Assembly (NCBI RefSeq): GCF_040869045.1
Contig: NC_090323.1
Coordinates: forward strand, 259,722,392 to 259,786,391
Source of the DNA: Eurosta solidaginis
Lineage: Eukaryota; Arthropoda; Insecta; Diptera; Tephritidae
Direction: 5' to 3'
Length of the DNA: 64,000 nt
Under the pieces are notes generated by a model. It did not search any database, was not told where the DNA came from, and saw only the letters and a list, made by a program, of their open reading frames with translations. The position numbers and the translations under genes were made by a program. Shown piece after piece: positions 21,140 to 32,850 of this stretch (position 1 is the first letter of the stretch; the number at the start of each line of letters is the position of its first letter).

Positions 21140-21764
21140 CCCTGCAAAAATTGTTGGATTAGGTGTTCCATTTTCTTCATGTTGGAGTACTCTAACAATA
21201 CTCCTTTGCAATGCATTTGCGGACCACCATCAGCTGATCATTGCCGATGACGATCGAACAGAGTTGCCAAAAGTAAAATATTGCATACAAATAACTGATA
21301 ATAAAATTTTACAATGGCAACTCTGATAAAATGGGCACTAGTTTTATGTATACACACTATAGTATAGAGAAATATTTGTTTCTTTATTCACGCAAATGCT
21401 AAATAACATATGAATATTCGTAGTATAAAATATAAAAGTTGTATTGCCCCTCTTCATTTTAAATTAAATTCACTCCGATAATTCTTACCGACACAATTCC
21501 TCTTTAGTACTTTGGCATATGATCCTCTGTGGGTGCTCCATGGACTACCCACAGTGAAAGTACTTTGGAAAGTACTCTCACGTATGTACTCTATGGAATA
21601 CTCACAAACGAAGCGAGAGTGGGATCACCTACTCCTCTCCTAGGATATCGCAATGTTAATTGGAGCACATTTTTTGTATGAATACAGATTAGTTTTGGAA
21701 CACTCCTATACTTCTAAAGGAGTATTCCTTACACTATTTGTGGGTACTCGCGTTTTTTGAAGGG
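21140..21764 (+). repeat. Dispersed repeat X, copy 2 with TA flanks
   Basis: Starts CCCTGCAAAAATTG and ends TTTTTTGAAGGG, an imperfect inverted terminal repeat of about 11 bp, with TA on both sides (TA before 21140, TA after 21763). That suggests a TA-inserting MITE. It is longer than copy 1 because about 270 bp of unrelated DNA lies in its middle. Confidence 0.5.
21259..21325. repeat. Short inverted-repeat insert
   Basis: CAGAGTTGCCA (21259-21269) and TGGCAACTCTG (21315-21325) are perfect inverted 11-mers 45 bp apart, inside repeat X copy 2. This could be a miniature hAT-like element (CAGAG ends), but I find no convincing 8-bp TSD. Confidence 0.45.
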
Positions 21765-23280
21765 TATGTTCACATTGGGGTGTGGCATTTTCAGTTAAAA
21801 TATTTTATATCTATTTGGTACGTTCATTATTGTTGACTATGTTTACCATGGAGATTTTACAAGAAAAGCACAGAAAAAAAGTTGACGAGAAAAACCAATC
21901 TTAAGCATGGTAGTTTGGGTCCCAGAACACGAATATTTGGTCAGAAATTAAAAGTAAGCTCCCGCATCAAACACTTCACTTTTTCGAATTCTTTTTTTAA
22001 GTTTGTAAGGTTAGATAAACGAAAGATCAAAATTTTCCTTGTCCATGAGATACGGCAAAGTTGAAACATCGCTACTAGGATGGTGCCTCTATCAGTCTCG
22101 ACCCAGTATTATCCAACTGAAAGTGGAAAATAAACAAACCAAAGAATGCCTCACCAACTAATACTTGCCCTCTCGCTGCTCTCCCTTGTAAGGAAAAAAG
22201 CAGCATTACTCCAAACATATTACAACGCGAAATTACGATCCGCTCCACATCAGCACGTGCTTCGCAAAATGCATAGCAATACCATCACGCTTAACGTCAC
22301 AAACACCCAGATTAATCACGGACTTAACCAAATTCTGCTCCACAAAAGAATGGTTCTCGTGCACTTAGCCAATACCATTCAAAACGTTGAAGAAACTCAA
22401 CTTTCAGCAGGACTTAAATTCCATTTCTTCTTCAACTTCCTCGAAAGTTCCACAACTGCTTTTATTAGAACTCAATATAATCTTCAATACCGACGATCGT
22501 CTAGTAATGGCATCATTAGCCAACATTGATGAGTTTTGCTCCAAAGCAAGCGTTAGTCTCTCCAAAGTCCTCCATTTCTGCACTTTTTCGATAACTGTTA
22601 AGACCACGTATACACAATTCACACCTTGAATGGAGTAGACGGGCAGCCACTTTGGTGTTACTTGACTTGTGAGTCTATGCTTTCTCTATGGATCATGTTA
22701 GGTTTTTTATTAATTTATCATTCCATAAAATGTTTTGGATAATAGATAAACAAGGCAAGACGATCGAAAAGTGCGAAGCGATAAAGAAAATTGTTCCTAA
22801 GACAGCCGTGGTCGAGCAAGAAAGCGCTAATATCGAAACGTATCAGGTTCTTATTCGGCAAAGGACTGTCACTTCCAGTAACATCCCCTTCGCAATTTTA
22901 ACAAAAACAAGACAAGACTACCATTTATCATCGATATCGGTGGCACTGACATCGACTTGCAATCACCCAAATATTTTGGATGTTAGCTTCGATACTCCTC
23001 TTTCCATTTCCGCGTATTTTATCGGTATAGGGTGACACAACAGAATCTTAAGATATTTGAGTGGCAGTAGTAAAAAAATATATATGGCTTGACTTCGATC
23101 TGGATACTGTAATATACTGAACTTTACTTATCCAGCATAGACCCTAGCAAACCCAATTGTAAGTAATGTTTGTCGAGAGTCGTGATGCGTTACGCGCCAG
23201 TACGCATGTTAAGTACTACTGTTCGCTGCAATCCTCCAAATATTTCTTGGAGTACTGAAAAACAAGGCGAGGCAGCTAAA
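21765..23280. other. Unassigned DNA with weak open frames
   Basis: Overlapping frames on both strands occupy 22146-22629 and 22688-23035. None shows a motif I recognise, and codon composition does not single one out. Base composition at 22150-22600 is less AT-rich than its neighbours, so an old coding fragment is possible. Confidence 0.35.
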
Positions 23281-23722
23281 TATTCAACGACGTTGTTGTT
23301 GTTGTTGTTATAGCGATAAGGTTGCTCCCCGAAGGCTTTGGGGAGTGTTATCGATGTAATGGTCCTTTGCCGGATACAGATCCGGTACGCTCCGGTACCA
23401 CACCCCCATTAAGGTACTAGCCCGACCATCTCGGGAACGATTTATGTGGCCACATTAAACCTTCCGGCCATCCCCTCCCTCCCCACCCCCAAGTTCCATG
23501 AGGAGTTTGGGGTCGCCAGAGCCTTGTCTGTTAGTGAAACAGGATTCACCGCGGATAGGTGAGGTTGACAATTGGGTTTGGAGAAGCTATATATTGCGCT
23601 GGCAACCTGAAGGGTTGCGCTACACAGCCCCTTGAATCTGATTTTTTAGTCGCCTCTTACGACAGGCATACCTACCGCGGGAATATTCTGACCCCCTAAC
23701 CCGCTGGGGTATTCAACGACGT
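23281..23722 (-). mobile_element. SINE-2 (CAA-tailed retroposon) with 13-bp TSD
   Basis: TATTCAACGACGT flanks it (23281-23293 and 23710-23722). The element reads on the minus strand from AGCGGGTTAGGGGGTCAGAA, through an AGATTCAAGG motif resembling a degenerate B-box, to a (CAA)n tail at the left. No coding capacity. Two more copies are at 41670 and 44764. Confidence 0.85.
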
Positions 23723-24266
23723 CGAATCAATTGGTCTATTTGAACTAGTACGTATAGGCGCTGTAAAAGGACTGTCATATAGCACATCCGAAGTGCAAGT
23801 TTAATGATTTAAAGAGCGCTTGTTCGTTTAAGAAAGTTTGTTCTGGAAAATTAGTTTGAAAAAAAAAAAATATGCATGCAATATATTTTATAAGAGCAGC
23901 AGAAAGTCACAGTAAGTCTCAGCCACAACAACGAAACTGGTCTCGTTCGCATTTGCAGTGGCCAAAATGATATGATATACGATGAACGGAAGAGTGTGTG
24001 ATTTCTTAAGTATCACTATATGTCAGAGTTTACTTTAAATCAATGAATCCGTGATTTGAGCTGCTCTCTGCTGCTAGATGTTGTAGTAAGCTGAGAGCAA
24101 AGGCGTTTGCATACTCACTTATGCAGCAGCTTATTACGGAATCTAGATATAGTTTGCAGCACAAACCGCGTATTAATTTACAAAAAATTCATACGCTAAT
24201 GTATTTGTAAATATATGTACACATTTCTGAGGCTTTTTCCCCAGGAGAGGGATTTATAACTGCACT
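23723..24266. other. AT-rich DNA, no gene recognised
   Basis: Nothing recognised. Confidence 0.5.
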
Positions 24267-24559
24267 CTTACATGGATGATGAAACGTAGTGGCTGGGCTA
24301 GGTAGGCCATGTTATGCGAATGAAATATGACACTCCGGCCAAGAAAGTGTTTCTATCGGAACCCGCATATGGAGCAGAGGTACATGGCGGCCCCCACTCC
24401 GCTGGAAGGCCCAGGTGGAAAACAATTTAAACTCCCTTGGTGTGACCAATTGGCGCCGGTTGGCAGAGAAAAGAAGCGACTGGCGTACCTTGTTAGACGG
24501 CCATAACTGATTAAACGGTTAAGCGCTAATTAAATAAGTAAGTACTTACATGGATGATG
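24267..24559 (+). mobile_element. RTE-like LINE 3' fragment with 15-bp TSD
   Basis: CTTACATGGATGATG flanks the piece (24267-24281 and 24545-24559). The insert corresponds to the last 260 bp of the LINE at 24963-26070 (GGCCATGTTATGCGAATGAA and onward) and ends in the same AAGTAAGT tail. It is 5'-truncated and its frame is broken. Confidence 0.85.
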
Positions 24560-24773
24560 CTTACTATGCGCAGTGCTTTAGCAATCTCGACCAGTTTGCA
24601 GTTATTGCTACATTTTACGCTTACTCCTAAGAAAAGTGGTAAAACGTTTAGACAGTTCCCTTGCATCATTTTATGGTAGTTATTTATATAATTGGGATGA
24701 GCTCAATTGAAAGAACTGATTTGATTTATACAATTTTTTTATTATCATTTAAGTAAAATTCGACTTTTTTTTA

Positions 24774-26232
24774 AGAGTCTATATAAATAAATAAATGAAT
24801 GTAAGGTGCAATAACCTCCGAAGAAATTGTAGGACGAGCTTCTCTTCCAATTTGCGTCGTACTCCTTTTAATTTTTCCTGCTTTTCGACTCCGAAACCTG
24901 CAAGGCAAGTTAGTTTTCTCTGAAAGCTTTTCATGGCAGAAATACACTCGGAGTGCTTGCCACTTTAAAGCCGCCTTCGGCGGCACGAAAAGGAGCTGCC
25001 TATATGCCGCTATGTCTGAATTTGGTTTCCCCGCAAAACTTATACGGCTGTGCAAAATGACGTTGAGCAACACCTTCAGCTCAGTCAGAATTGGGAAGGA
25101 CCTCTCCGAGCCGTTCGAAACTAAACGAGGTTTCATACAGGGTGACCCCCTATCGTGCGATTTCTTTAATTTGATGCTGGAGAAAATTATACTAGCTGCA
25201 GAACTTAACCGCACTGGAACAATATACTATAAAAGCGTGCAATTACTGGTATATGCTCATTACATTGATATCATCGGCCTAAACACCCGCGCTATTAGCT
25301 CTGCTTACTCAAACTGGAAAAAGAAGCGGTAAAGATGGGTTTGATGGTGAATGAGGACAAAACGAAGTACCTACTGTCATCGAGCAAAGAGTCAGCGCAT
25401 ACGCGCCTCGGCAACCAATCTACTGTTGGCAGCCATAATTTCGAACTAGTAAAAGACTTCGTTTTTTTTGGGAACCAGCGTCAACACTAGCAAAAGCATC
25501 AGCACTGAAATCCAGCGAAGAATCAATCTTGCCAATAAATGCTAATTTGGACTATGTAAGCAATTGAAAAGTAAAGTCCTCTCTCGGCGAACGAAAATCA
25601 TACTCTACAAGTCACTTATCGTACACGTCCTGCTATATGGGGCAGAAGCATGGACCATGACAACAGCAGATGAAACGGCTTTGGGAGTGTTCGAGAGAAA
25701 AGTTCTTCGAAAGATTTATGGACCTCTACGCGTTGGCGATGGCGAATACCGAAGAAGATTTAATGATGAGCTGAACGAGCTATACGCAGACATCAACATA
25801 GTCCAGCGAATTAAAATGCAGCGGCTGCGCTGGCTAGGCCATGTTATGCGAATGAAAGATGATGCTCCGGCCGAGAAAGCGTTTCTATCGGAACCTGCCT
25901 ATGGAAGCAGAGGTAGAGGGCGGCCCCCACTCCGTTGGAAGGACCAGGTGGAAAACGATTTAAACTCCCTTTGTGTGACCAATTGGCGCCGGTTGGCGGA
26001 GCGACTGGCGCGCCTTGTTGGACGGCCATAACCGTTTAGACGGTTAAGCGCCAATTAAGTAAGTAAGTAAGCTTGCCAAACACTGCTGAGGGGCGACCCC
26101 GCTTAGAAACATTTTCTTCTAATTGAAAAAACTTGTTTCTACAATTTTGATGTTGTTTTTCCCGGGCTCATCGGTGTGGTAGGTAGGAGGAGCAAGCTAC
26201 CATCACAACACGGTGGCCGCCAGAGTCTATAT
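24774..26232 (-). mobile_element. SINE-1 copy split by a LINE, 11-bp TSD
   Basis: AGAGTCTATAT is duplicated at 24774-24784 and 26222-26232. The SINE (minus strand) is in two parts: tail and body 24785-24962, and head and early body 26071-26221, which includes the GGCCACCGTG start. The gap is filled exactly by the LINE at 24963-26070. Confidence 0.88.
24963..26070 (+). pseudogene. RTE-like LINE, 5'-truncated, reverse transcriptase C-terminal half
   Basis: Inserted in the SINE with an 8-bp TSD GCTTGCCA (24955-24962, 26071-26078). Coding begins within the fingers/palm: GFPAKLIRLCKMTLSNTFS, then KRGFIQGDPLSCDFFNLML, then LLVYAHYIDIIGLN, where the YADD catalytic box has become YAHY, so the enzyme would be inactive. 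After frameshifts near 25330-25560 the thumb and C-terminal part resume (RRTKIILYKSLIVHVLLYG, WTMTTADETALGVFERKVL, RLRWLGHVMRM) and stop at 26029-26031. The 3' end is a short AAGTAAGTAAGTAA run, a tail type seen in RTE-related elements. Clade assignment is tentative. Confidence 0.82.
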
Positions 26233-27556
26233 CCTTTATTATAATAAAGGTAAATTTTTGATGCGTAGAAGTAAACGAAATTTGTGATTTTGAGAACACT
26301 TGTAAGTTACATTGCACTTTTTCCGACAGGGTGTGTATTCACAACATTCTCCTCTCTTTTGCCTAACGATATTCAATAATTTTCGTTGATGAAAAACTTT
26401 TTGTATATTTTTATATCAAATATTGACTTTGTTAGTTCAATGTAAAAACTGTCAAAACGTACAAAGACGCACAAGAAAGAATGAAAATGTTTGATTGGAT
26501 ATTTTGGGGTGTCGCGCGTGCAATTTAATATCTGTCACGAAAAGTGGAGTAATGGAGTTAGTATATTTAAGTAGTTTGTGGGGCGTGAGAATGCTTTAGT
26601 GCATAAATATATTTATTTAGAAAAATTTGTATATGTACAATAAATAGCGAACGGTTCAAGTTTCTATATACATATATTGATATGTATATGTTAAAAGCTT
26701 CTTATATTTATAAACCTGTGAATGAAATTTTTAAACATTTACATTAAAATCAAGGCAGTATATATTACCCTAGAAACTTTGTTCATGTCTTTAAAGAATT
26801 CAAAAAGTTTTACAGTTTTCTAGAAATTTGTTCAAAGTTTTAAAACAAAAAAACCTAAAATACTTTTTTGAGGCACATCCTCTTTTCTGAGCGGAACTAG
26901 GCCTAAAAATCAAACAATATTAAGTTTATTAAATTCATGGATTAACATCATCATTCTTTCGAAGGTGAGAACATACGTCGCAGAATTTAAAAAAAAAACT
27001 CTACCTCGACATTTTTTTCAAAAGCCCATTTTTTCAATAGTTTATTGTAAACCACCCTTTCGTGGAGTTTTTTTTTAAAGCCCTATCATCACTCAACATC
27101 GATATATAGTAGGTTGAGATAAAGCGTGTTTGAACAAATTCCTATATAGGGCAGTCTTCAACCGAATATTGTTCTTCTGAAGCCTTAAGTTATATTCATT
27201 GCATTTCACCGTCCAGATCATTACTTTATGTGCCGACTTTTGAATTGTTTGAATTCCTCCTCAGAAACAAAGTGTTACTCGATAATATTCTGAGATCGAG
27301 CATTTTTGAAAAAATGAAATGGGCGTTTTTCAACGAAACTGTAGCCAGGATAAGATAATATAACATTTGCAGTTGTCACATTTTTAAATCAAAATAAACT
27401 TTTTTTAAATCAAATAAAATTTTCAATTTCAATTAAAACCATTTTTGTCTATGCGTTGTGTTTCATAGTATATAGTAGCTGCGTATTACATGTATATACA
27501 TATGCACTTAAACTTTATATGGACTGCATAGCATAGTGCATAGCTTTAAATACACT
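26233..27556. other. AT-rich DNA, no gene recognised
   Basis: No coding motif, repeat family or RNA gene recognised. Confidence 0.5.
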
Positions 27557-27919
27557 TATGACATTGTTGCGCACAGGTTAGGTTAGGTTGAACTGGCGGG
27601 TCCATAAGGATCTTACATAGACTGATTGAGTCCGTAGTGTTACCAGAAGTTTGTTTTAACGACCAAACTGAAAAACCCTATCAAAAACCAGGACCTATGT
27701 TATAAAATAACTCCGTCCTCTTGGAAAATACTAGAAGCTTCCTAGGATTTAAACCACTTGCTGCTTCTAGATCCGACAGCTGTATCACTTCTAATAGCTG
27801 GAGTCTTAGCCTGGCAAATGCAGGGCACGAGCACAGAACGTGCTCGATCGTTTCCCCCTCCAACCCGCACTTCCTACATATGCTAGGGGGGGCCCGCGAT
27901 TTAGAGGTACTATGACATT
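27557..27919 (-). mobile_element. 5'-truncated LINE with C-terminal CCHC and CCTAA tail
   Basis: TATGACATT flanks it (27557-27565, 27911-27919). On the minus strand it encodes CRKCGLEGETIEHVLCSCP, then AFARLRLQLLEVIQL and LVFSKRTELFYN: the Cys/His tail of LOA/Jockey/R1-like non-LTR elements. The 3' end after the stop is CAACCTAACCTAACCTG. Frame 27681-27863 is the intact end of the protein. The fragment at 15444-15589 comes from the same family. Confidence 0.78.
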
Positions 27920-27949
27920 ATTTTTAATACAGGAGATTCTTTAGTTGTT

Positions 27950-28117
27950 CCATGTGCAATTATTAAGCCGAATTTCAAAAGCAACGAAAATCTGCATTTC
28001 GTTTTATTATTATAGTGAAGTGTGAAAAATAAGGCAGAGTCAGACGGAAAAAGCTTATTAAAATGTATGCAGATAGGCCAAATTTAGGGCAGGACAACGT
28101 CTGCCGGGTCTTCTAGT
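27950..28117 (-). mobile_element. Fragment of CTAG-GACCCGGCAGAC element
   Basis: Its minus strand starts CTAGAAGACCCGGCAGACG and matches the first 80 bp of the insert at 38629-40180 (CCTGCCCTAAATTTGG, CATTTTAATAAGCTTTTTCC). This is a partial 5' end. Confidence 0.65.
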
Positions 28118-28397
28118 AATTAATATAAATTAAAATTTCACTTTACATGAAAAAAGTTTCATTTCAACTGAAAGTGCTATATTCTGCTCAGCCTTCGATA
28201 TGTGAATATAAAATGTTTTCCTTGTAGCTCCATAAAAGTTACACGTGCCTAATGACACCAAAAACTTTTTATTTTGTAAATTAGTTTCTAATCGATTTTA
28301 CAATTACACGCACAATTTTGAGAGCAACCACGAACGCGCTGCTGATAAAAATGAAGTTCTTCATTTTATTTTGAGTAAACATTTTTTTTGGATTTAC

Positions 28398-28771
28398 ATA
28401 TGTTCTGTACCGGCCACCGTGGTGTGATGGTAGCGTGCTCCGCCTACCACACCGTATGCCCCAGGTTCACACCCCGGGCAAAGCGACATCAAAATTTTAG
28501 AAATAAGGTTTTTCAATTAGAAGAAAATTTTTCTAAGTGGGGTCGCCCCTCGGCAGTGTTTGGCAAGCGCTCCGGGTGTATTTCTGCCATGAAAAGCTCT
28601 CAGTGAAAACTCATCTGCCTTGCAGATGCCGTTCGGAGTCGGCATAAAACATGTAGGTCCCGTCCGGCCAATTTGTAGGGAAAATCAAGAGGAGCACGAC
28701 GCAAATTGGAAGAGAAGCTCGGCCTTAGATCTCTTCGGAGGCTATCGCGCCTTACATTTTTTATATGTTCT
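28398..28771 (+). mobile_element. SINE-1 copy, complete, tRNA-derived
   Basis: ATATGTTCT flanks it (28398-28406, 28763-28771). From GGCCACCGTGGTG at 28412 the tRNA-like head has an A-box TGGTGTGATGG (28420-28430) and a B-box GGTTCACACCC (28464-28474, one mismatch to consensus), the expected internal RNA polymerase III promoter. The body ends CTTACATTTTTT. It has no coding capacity and would need an outside reverse transcriptase. Confidence 0.9.
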
Positions 28772-29160
28772 ATACAATAAGGATTAACGTTCTTAAATAC
28801 AAGTGTATGTATGTATATACATTGGGGTGGGTAAATATTTTTTACAACGCTACCACCAGAACCGAGTTGTTTTTAAACATTTATGAGATTAATTCAATCG
28901 AACATTACGAATATTAGGATAAACCTTAAAAAATGAAATTATCGACTATTTTCAGTCTGAACTTTTAAAGCGATAGTACCATGATCAAAGAAACAATATC
29001 CAAGTTTTGGCATCGACTGGAGACGGCTAAGTGGTGTCAAACAGATACCAAAGATCAGATTACTCCATGAAGACTCAAAAAACTCAAATTATTTTCTTAT
29101 CTAGTACCTAAAATTGATGACACTCTACACTTTTTACAGCTGTTTCTTCAGAAAATAGCA
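28772..29160. other. AT-rich DNA, no gene recognised
   Basis: Nothing recognised. Confidence 0.5.
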
Positions 29161-29455
29161 AATGTGTTTGAGAAAAGGGGAAATTTATTTGCGAAACGAG
29201 CAAATGAGTTTCAAAAAAGTTCAAATGTGTTTGAGAAGTCGGCATGTTCATTTGAGAAGAAAGCAAAGGTAGTTTAGAAAAATATTTTGTTAATATTTTT
29301 GATCGAAGTAATCTGAGATACATTTGACAATTTCCCAAATACATTTGCTTTTTCCTCAAAATCTTTTGCCTGTTTCTCAAATACATTTTCCTGTTTCTTA
29401 AATAATTTTGCAGATTCGTTAAGTATATTTACTCTTTTCGAAAATAAAGTTAGAG
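29161..29455. repeat. Inverted pair of 21-bp tandem arrays, each encoding heptads
   Basis: Left arm, plus strand 29161-29274: five 21-bp units in perfect register, each reading (N)xFxKxx, e.g. NVFEKRG, NLFAKRA, NEFQKSS. Right arm, minus strand about 29455-29310: five more units (LFKKQEN, VFEKQAK, DFEEKAN). About 35-45 bp separate the arms. Neither arm is part of a long open frame (the plus arm stops at 29275). The protein reading would be a short coiled-coil-like repeat; the RNA reading would be an imperfect hairpin. Confidence 0.75.
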
Positions 29456-30624
29456 AAGGTGTAGGCAAGGATAGCAGAAGGGAATTTTAATCGGCTTGTT
29501 TTCATAGGGTCATCTGAATATCGGTATATTATTGGTATTAGGCAAACAAAATTTATGGCAATGCTTGCGTCTCTATAGCGAATTCTAAATTTGGACTCTT
29601 GTAACAAATGCCTTAACCATCGTCAGTATGAATCAAAATTGTTTTAATATACCTTTGATCATGGTATTATCCTTTGAAAGGGTAACACTGAAAAAATAGT
29701 TAATTTCAGTTCAAGGAACAACCCTAATTTACATATGTAAACCCTAAAGTTTAGTAAGAGACCTAGTAAATTTGTTGATATTGTCAATTTAACCTACATG
29801 TGTTTTGAAAACTTTCTAACATATTTGAAATTTGTATTGCCCTGTTTATACAAAAAGGAATTTACATACTTACACACATCCAGCGATAAAATGCTGATTC
29901 ATTTTAGTTAAATATATGGACTGGCATTTGACCATTTGTGCACCTCGAGTAAAAAAAAAAACAATAATGCGTTAGCAATCATCCCTCCACAGCTGAGAAC
30001 TACCACAGTTTATTACACAGATAAGTATATGGAACATTCCACACCAGTGTGTTCTAATTAAGGATTTTGCAACACCGATTTCACTCAAATTTGTACAGCA
30101 GTTAAACACTGCCGGAGAAAGTTGTTTATGCTTTTTAACAAGTTTTTTCTATAAGTTAAGCGAGTGATATGAATTTTGAAAAATTATGTGATTTTTCCTT
30201 TGCTTGGACACGTTTTTCTTTTTAAATTTTATGAAAAATTGTGCGACAAGACCAACTCTTTAATTAAACAATTTTGGTCAAAATAATAAAAGATAAAAAC
30301 ATGGATTTCAACTTTTTTTGATAATTATCAATTTATTTTATTAACATTACAAAATTCCAACTTATATCAGCAAACATCAGAAAGATAAAATGTATTAAAA
30401 ATAAAAAAAAATATAATTCTAACCCATCATTATTCCTTAACGAGAATTAACTTAATATTTTCCTTTACAGTAGTCAAATCTTTCAGATTTTTATAAAAAT
30501 ATCCAATGATACAAAAATGCTTCAAATAAATATAGTTATCCTTTTTAACTTTGAAATGAGATAGATTTGTGCAAATTTTTTCTTCTTTTCAGAAAATTCA
30601 CTAACAAACAACAAACAATAATAA
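29456..30624. other. AT-rich DNA, no gene recognised
   Basis: No motif recognised on either strand. Confidence 0.5.
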
Positions 30625-30709
30625 TAAGTTAACTTAATACAAAGACAGAAGGCACGCCGTAAAGCAAAATAACATAATGGGATATGCGGAAATAAAAAAA
30701 AAAAAAAAC
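30625..30709 (+). repeat. 247-bp tandem unit, first copy, left piece
   Basis: TAAGTTAACTTAATACAAAG through GGGATATGCGGAAATA and a poly-A matches the beginning of the complete unit at 35191-35437. The rest of this copy resumes at 35005, after two inserted elements. Confidence 0.85.
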
Positions 30710-32850
30710 AACAAGTAAGGAAGGTTAAGTTCGGGTGTAACCGAACATTACATACTCAGTAGGAATGTACCATGTAGGAATATGAAACGAGGGTAACCGT
30801 GGAATGTGTTTGTATGGCATGTGTATCAAATGGAAGGTATTAAAGAGTATTTTAAGAGGGAGTGGGCCATAGTTCTATAGGTGGACGCAATTTATGGATA
30901 TCGCCATAAAGGTGGATCAGGGGTGACTCTAGAATGTGTTTGTACGATATGGGTATCAAATTAAAGGTATAAATTAGGGTTTTAAAAGGGAGTGGTGGTA
31001 GTTGTAAAAGTGGTCGCCTTTTCGAGATATCGCCATAAAGGTGGACCAGGGGTGACTCTAGAATGCGTTTGTACAATACGGGTATCAAACGAAAGGTGTT
31101 AATGAGTATTTTAAAAAGGAGTGGGCCTTAGTTCTATAGGTGGACGCCGTTTCGAAATATCGCCATAAAGGTGGACCAGGGGTGACTCTAGAATGTGCTT
31201 GTACGATATGGGTATCAAATTAAAGGTATTAATGAGAGTTTTAAAAGGGAGTGGTGGTAGTTGTATAGGTGGTCGCCTTTTCGAGATATCGCCATAAAGG
31301 TGGACCAGGGGTGACTCTAGAATACGTTTGTATAATATGGGTATCAAACGAAAGGTGTTAATGAGTATTTTAAAAGGGAGTGGGCCTTAGTTCTATAGGT
31401 GGACGCCGTTTCGAAATATCGTCATAAAGGTGGACCAGGGGTGACTCTAGAATGTGTTTGTACGATATGGGTATCAAATTAAAGGTATTAATGAGGGTTT
31501 TGGGAGGGTGGTAATTGTATATGTGAAGGCGTTCTCCAGATATCGACCAAAATGTGGACCAGAGTGGCCCAGAACATCATCTGTCGGGTACCGCTAATTT
31601 ATTTATATATGTAATACCACGAACAGTATTCCTGCCAAGATTTCAAGGGTTTTTTATTTCGCCCTGCAGAACTTTTTCATTTTCTTCTACTTAATATGGT
31701 AGGTGTCACACCCGCTTTACAAAGTTTTTTTCTAAATATCAATAACCCAATTACCATGTTTCATCCCTTTTTTCGTACTTGGTATAGAATTATGGCATTT
31801 TTTTCATTTTTCGTAATTTTCGATATCGAAAAAGTATGCGTGGTTATAGTCGGATTTCCGCCATTTTTTATACCAATTCAAAGTGAGTTCGGATAAGTAC
31901 GTGAACTGAGATTAGTAAAGATATATCGATTTTTGCTCAAGTTATCGCGTTAACGGCCCAGCGGAAGGACAGACGGTCGACTGTGATTAAAAACAAGGCG
32001 TGACTTCAACCGATTTCGCCCTTTTTCACAGAAATAAGTTATCGTCCTAGAATCTAAGCCCCTACAAAATTTCGCAAGGATTGGCAAATTTTTGTTCGAC
32101 TTATGGCATTAAAAGTATCCTAGACAAATTAAATGAAAAAGGGCGGAGCGACGCCCATTTTGAAATTTTCTTTTATTTTTGTATTTTGTTGCACCATATC
32201 ATTTCTGGAGTGTAATGTTGACATAATTTACTTATATACTGTAAAGATATAAAATTTTTTGTTAAAATTTTACTTTAATAAAAATTTTGCTAATTTTTAT
32301 TAAGCATACATATAGTAATAGGAGTAACGTTCCTGCCAAATTTCATCATGATATCTTCAACGACTGCCAAATTACAGCTTGCAAAATTTTAAATTACCTT
32401 CTTTTAAAAGTGGGCGGTGGCACGCCCGTTGTCCAAAATTTTCCTAATTTTCTATTCTGCGTCATAAGTTCAACTCACCTACCAAGTTTCATCGCTTTAT
32501 CCGTCTTATGAATTATCGCACGGTAATGAATTATCGCACTTTTTCGGTTTTTCGAAATTTTCGATATCGAAAAAGTGGGCGTAGTTATAGTCCGATATCG
32601 TTCATTTTAAATAGCGATCTGAGATGAGTGCTCAGGAATCTACATACCAAATTTCATCAGATACCTCAAAATTTACTCAAATTATCGTATTAACAGACGG
32701 ACGGACATGGCTCAATCAAATTTTTTTCGATCCTGATGATTTTGATATATGGAAGTCTATATCTATCTCGATTCCTATATACCTGTACAACCAACCGTTG
32801 CCCAATCAAAGTTAATATACTCTGTGAGCTCTGCTCAACTGAGTATAAAA
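30710..32850 (-). mobile_element. DINE-1/Helentron-like element, copy E
   Basis: Complete minus-strand copy from the 3' end (AACAAGTAAGGAAGG, hairpin TTCGGGTGTAACCGAA) to CTCAACTGAGTATAAAA. About five 130-bp units lie at 30800-31500. The (GGAC)n run is reduced to GACGGACGGAC (32696-32706). It abuts copy F. Confidence 0.82.

Noticed and set aside
22146..22629. Overlapping frames of 72-127 codons on both strands
   Set aside because: No family recognised and neither strand is favoured; kept only as a note in the region entry.
28412..28485. tRNA-like sequence with A and B boxes
   Set aside because: The same head recurs at 17560, 26215 and 49100 attached to the same body with TSDs, so it is a SINE promoter and not a tRNA gene; no cloverleaf with a proper anticodon arm is evident.
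31111..31347. Repeated open frames with a shared peptide (PLVHLYGDISKRRPP) at many places, e.g. 5840-6276, 10238-10474, 31111-31347, 33521-33736, 50223-50438
   Set aside because: They are readings through the 130-bp tandem units of noncoding DINE-like elements. The unit length is not a multiple of three, the frames stop within one or two units, and no start context or conservation supports translation.
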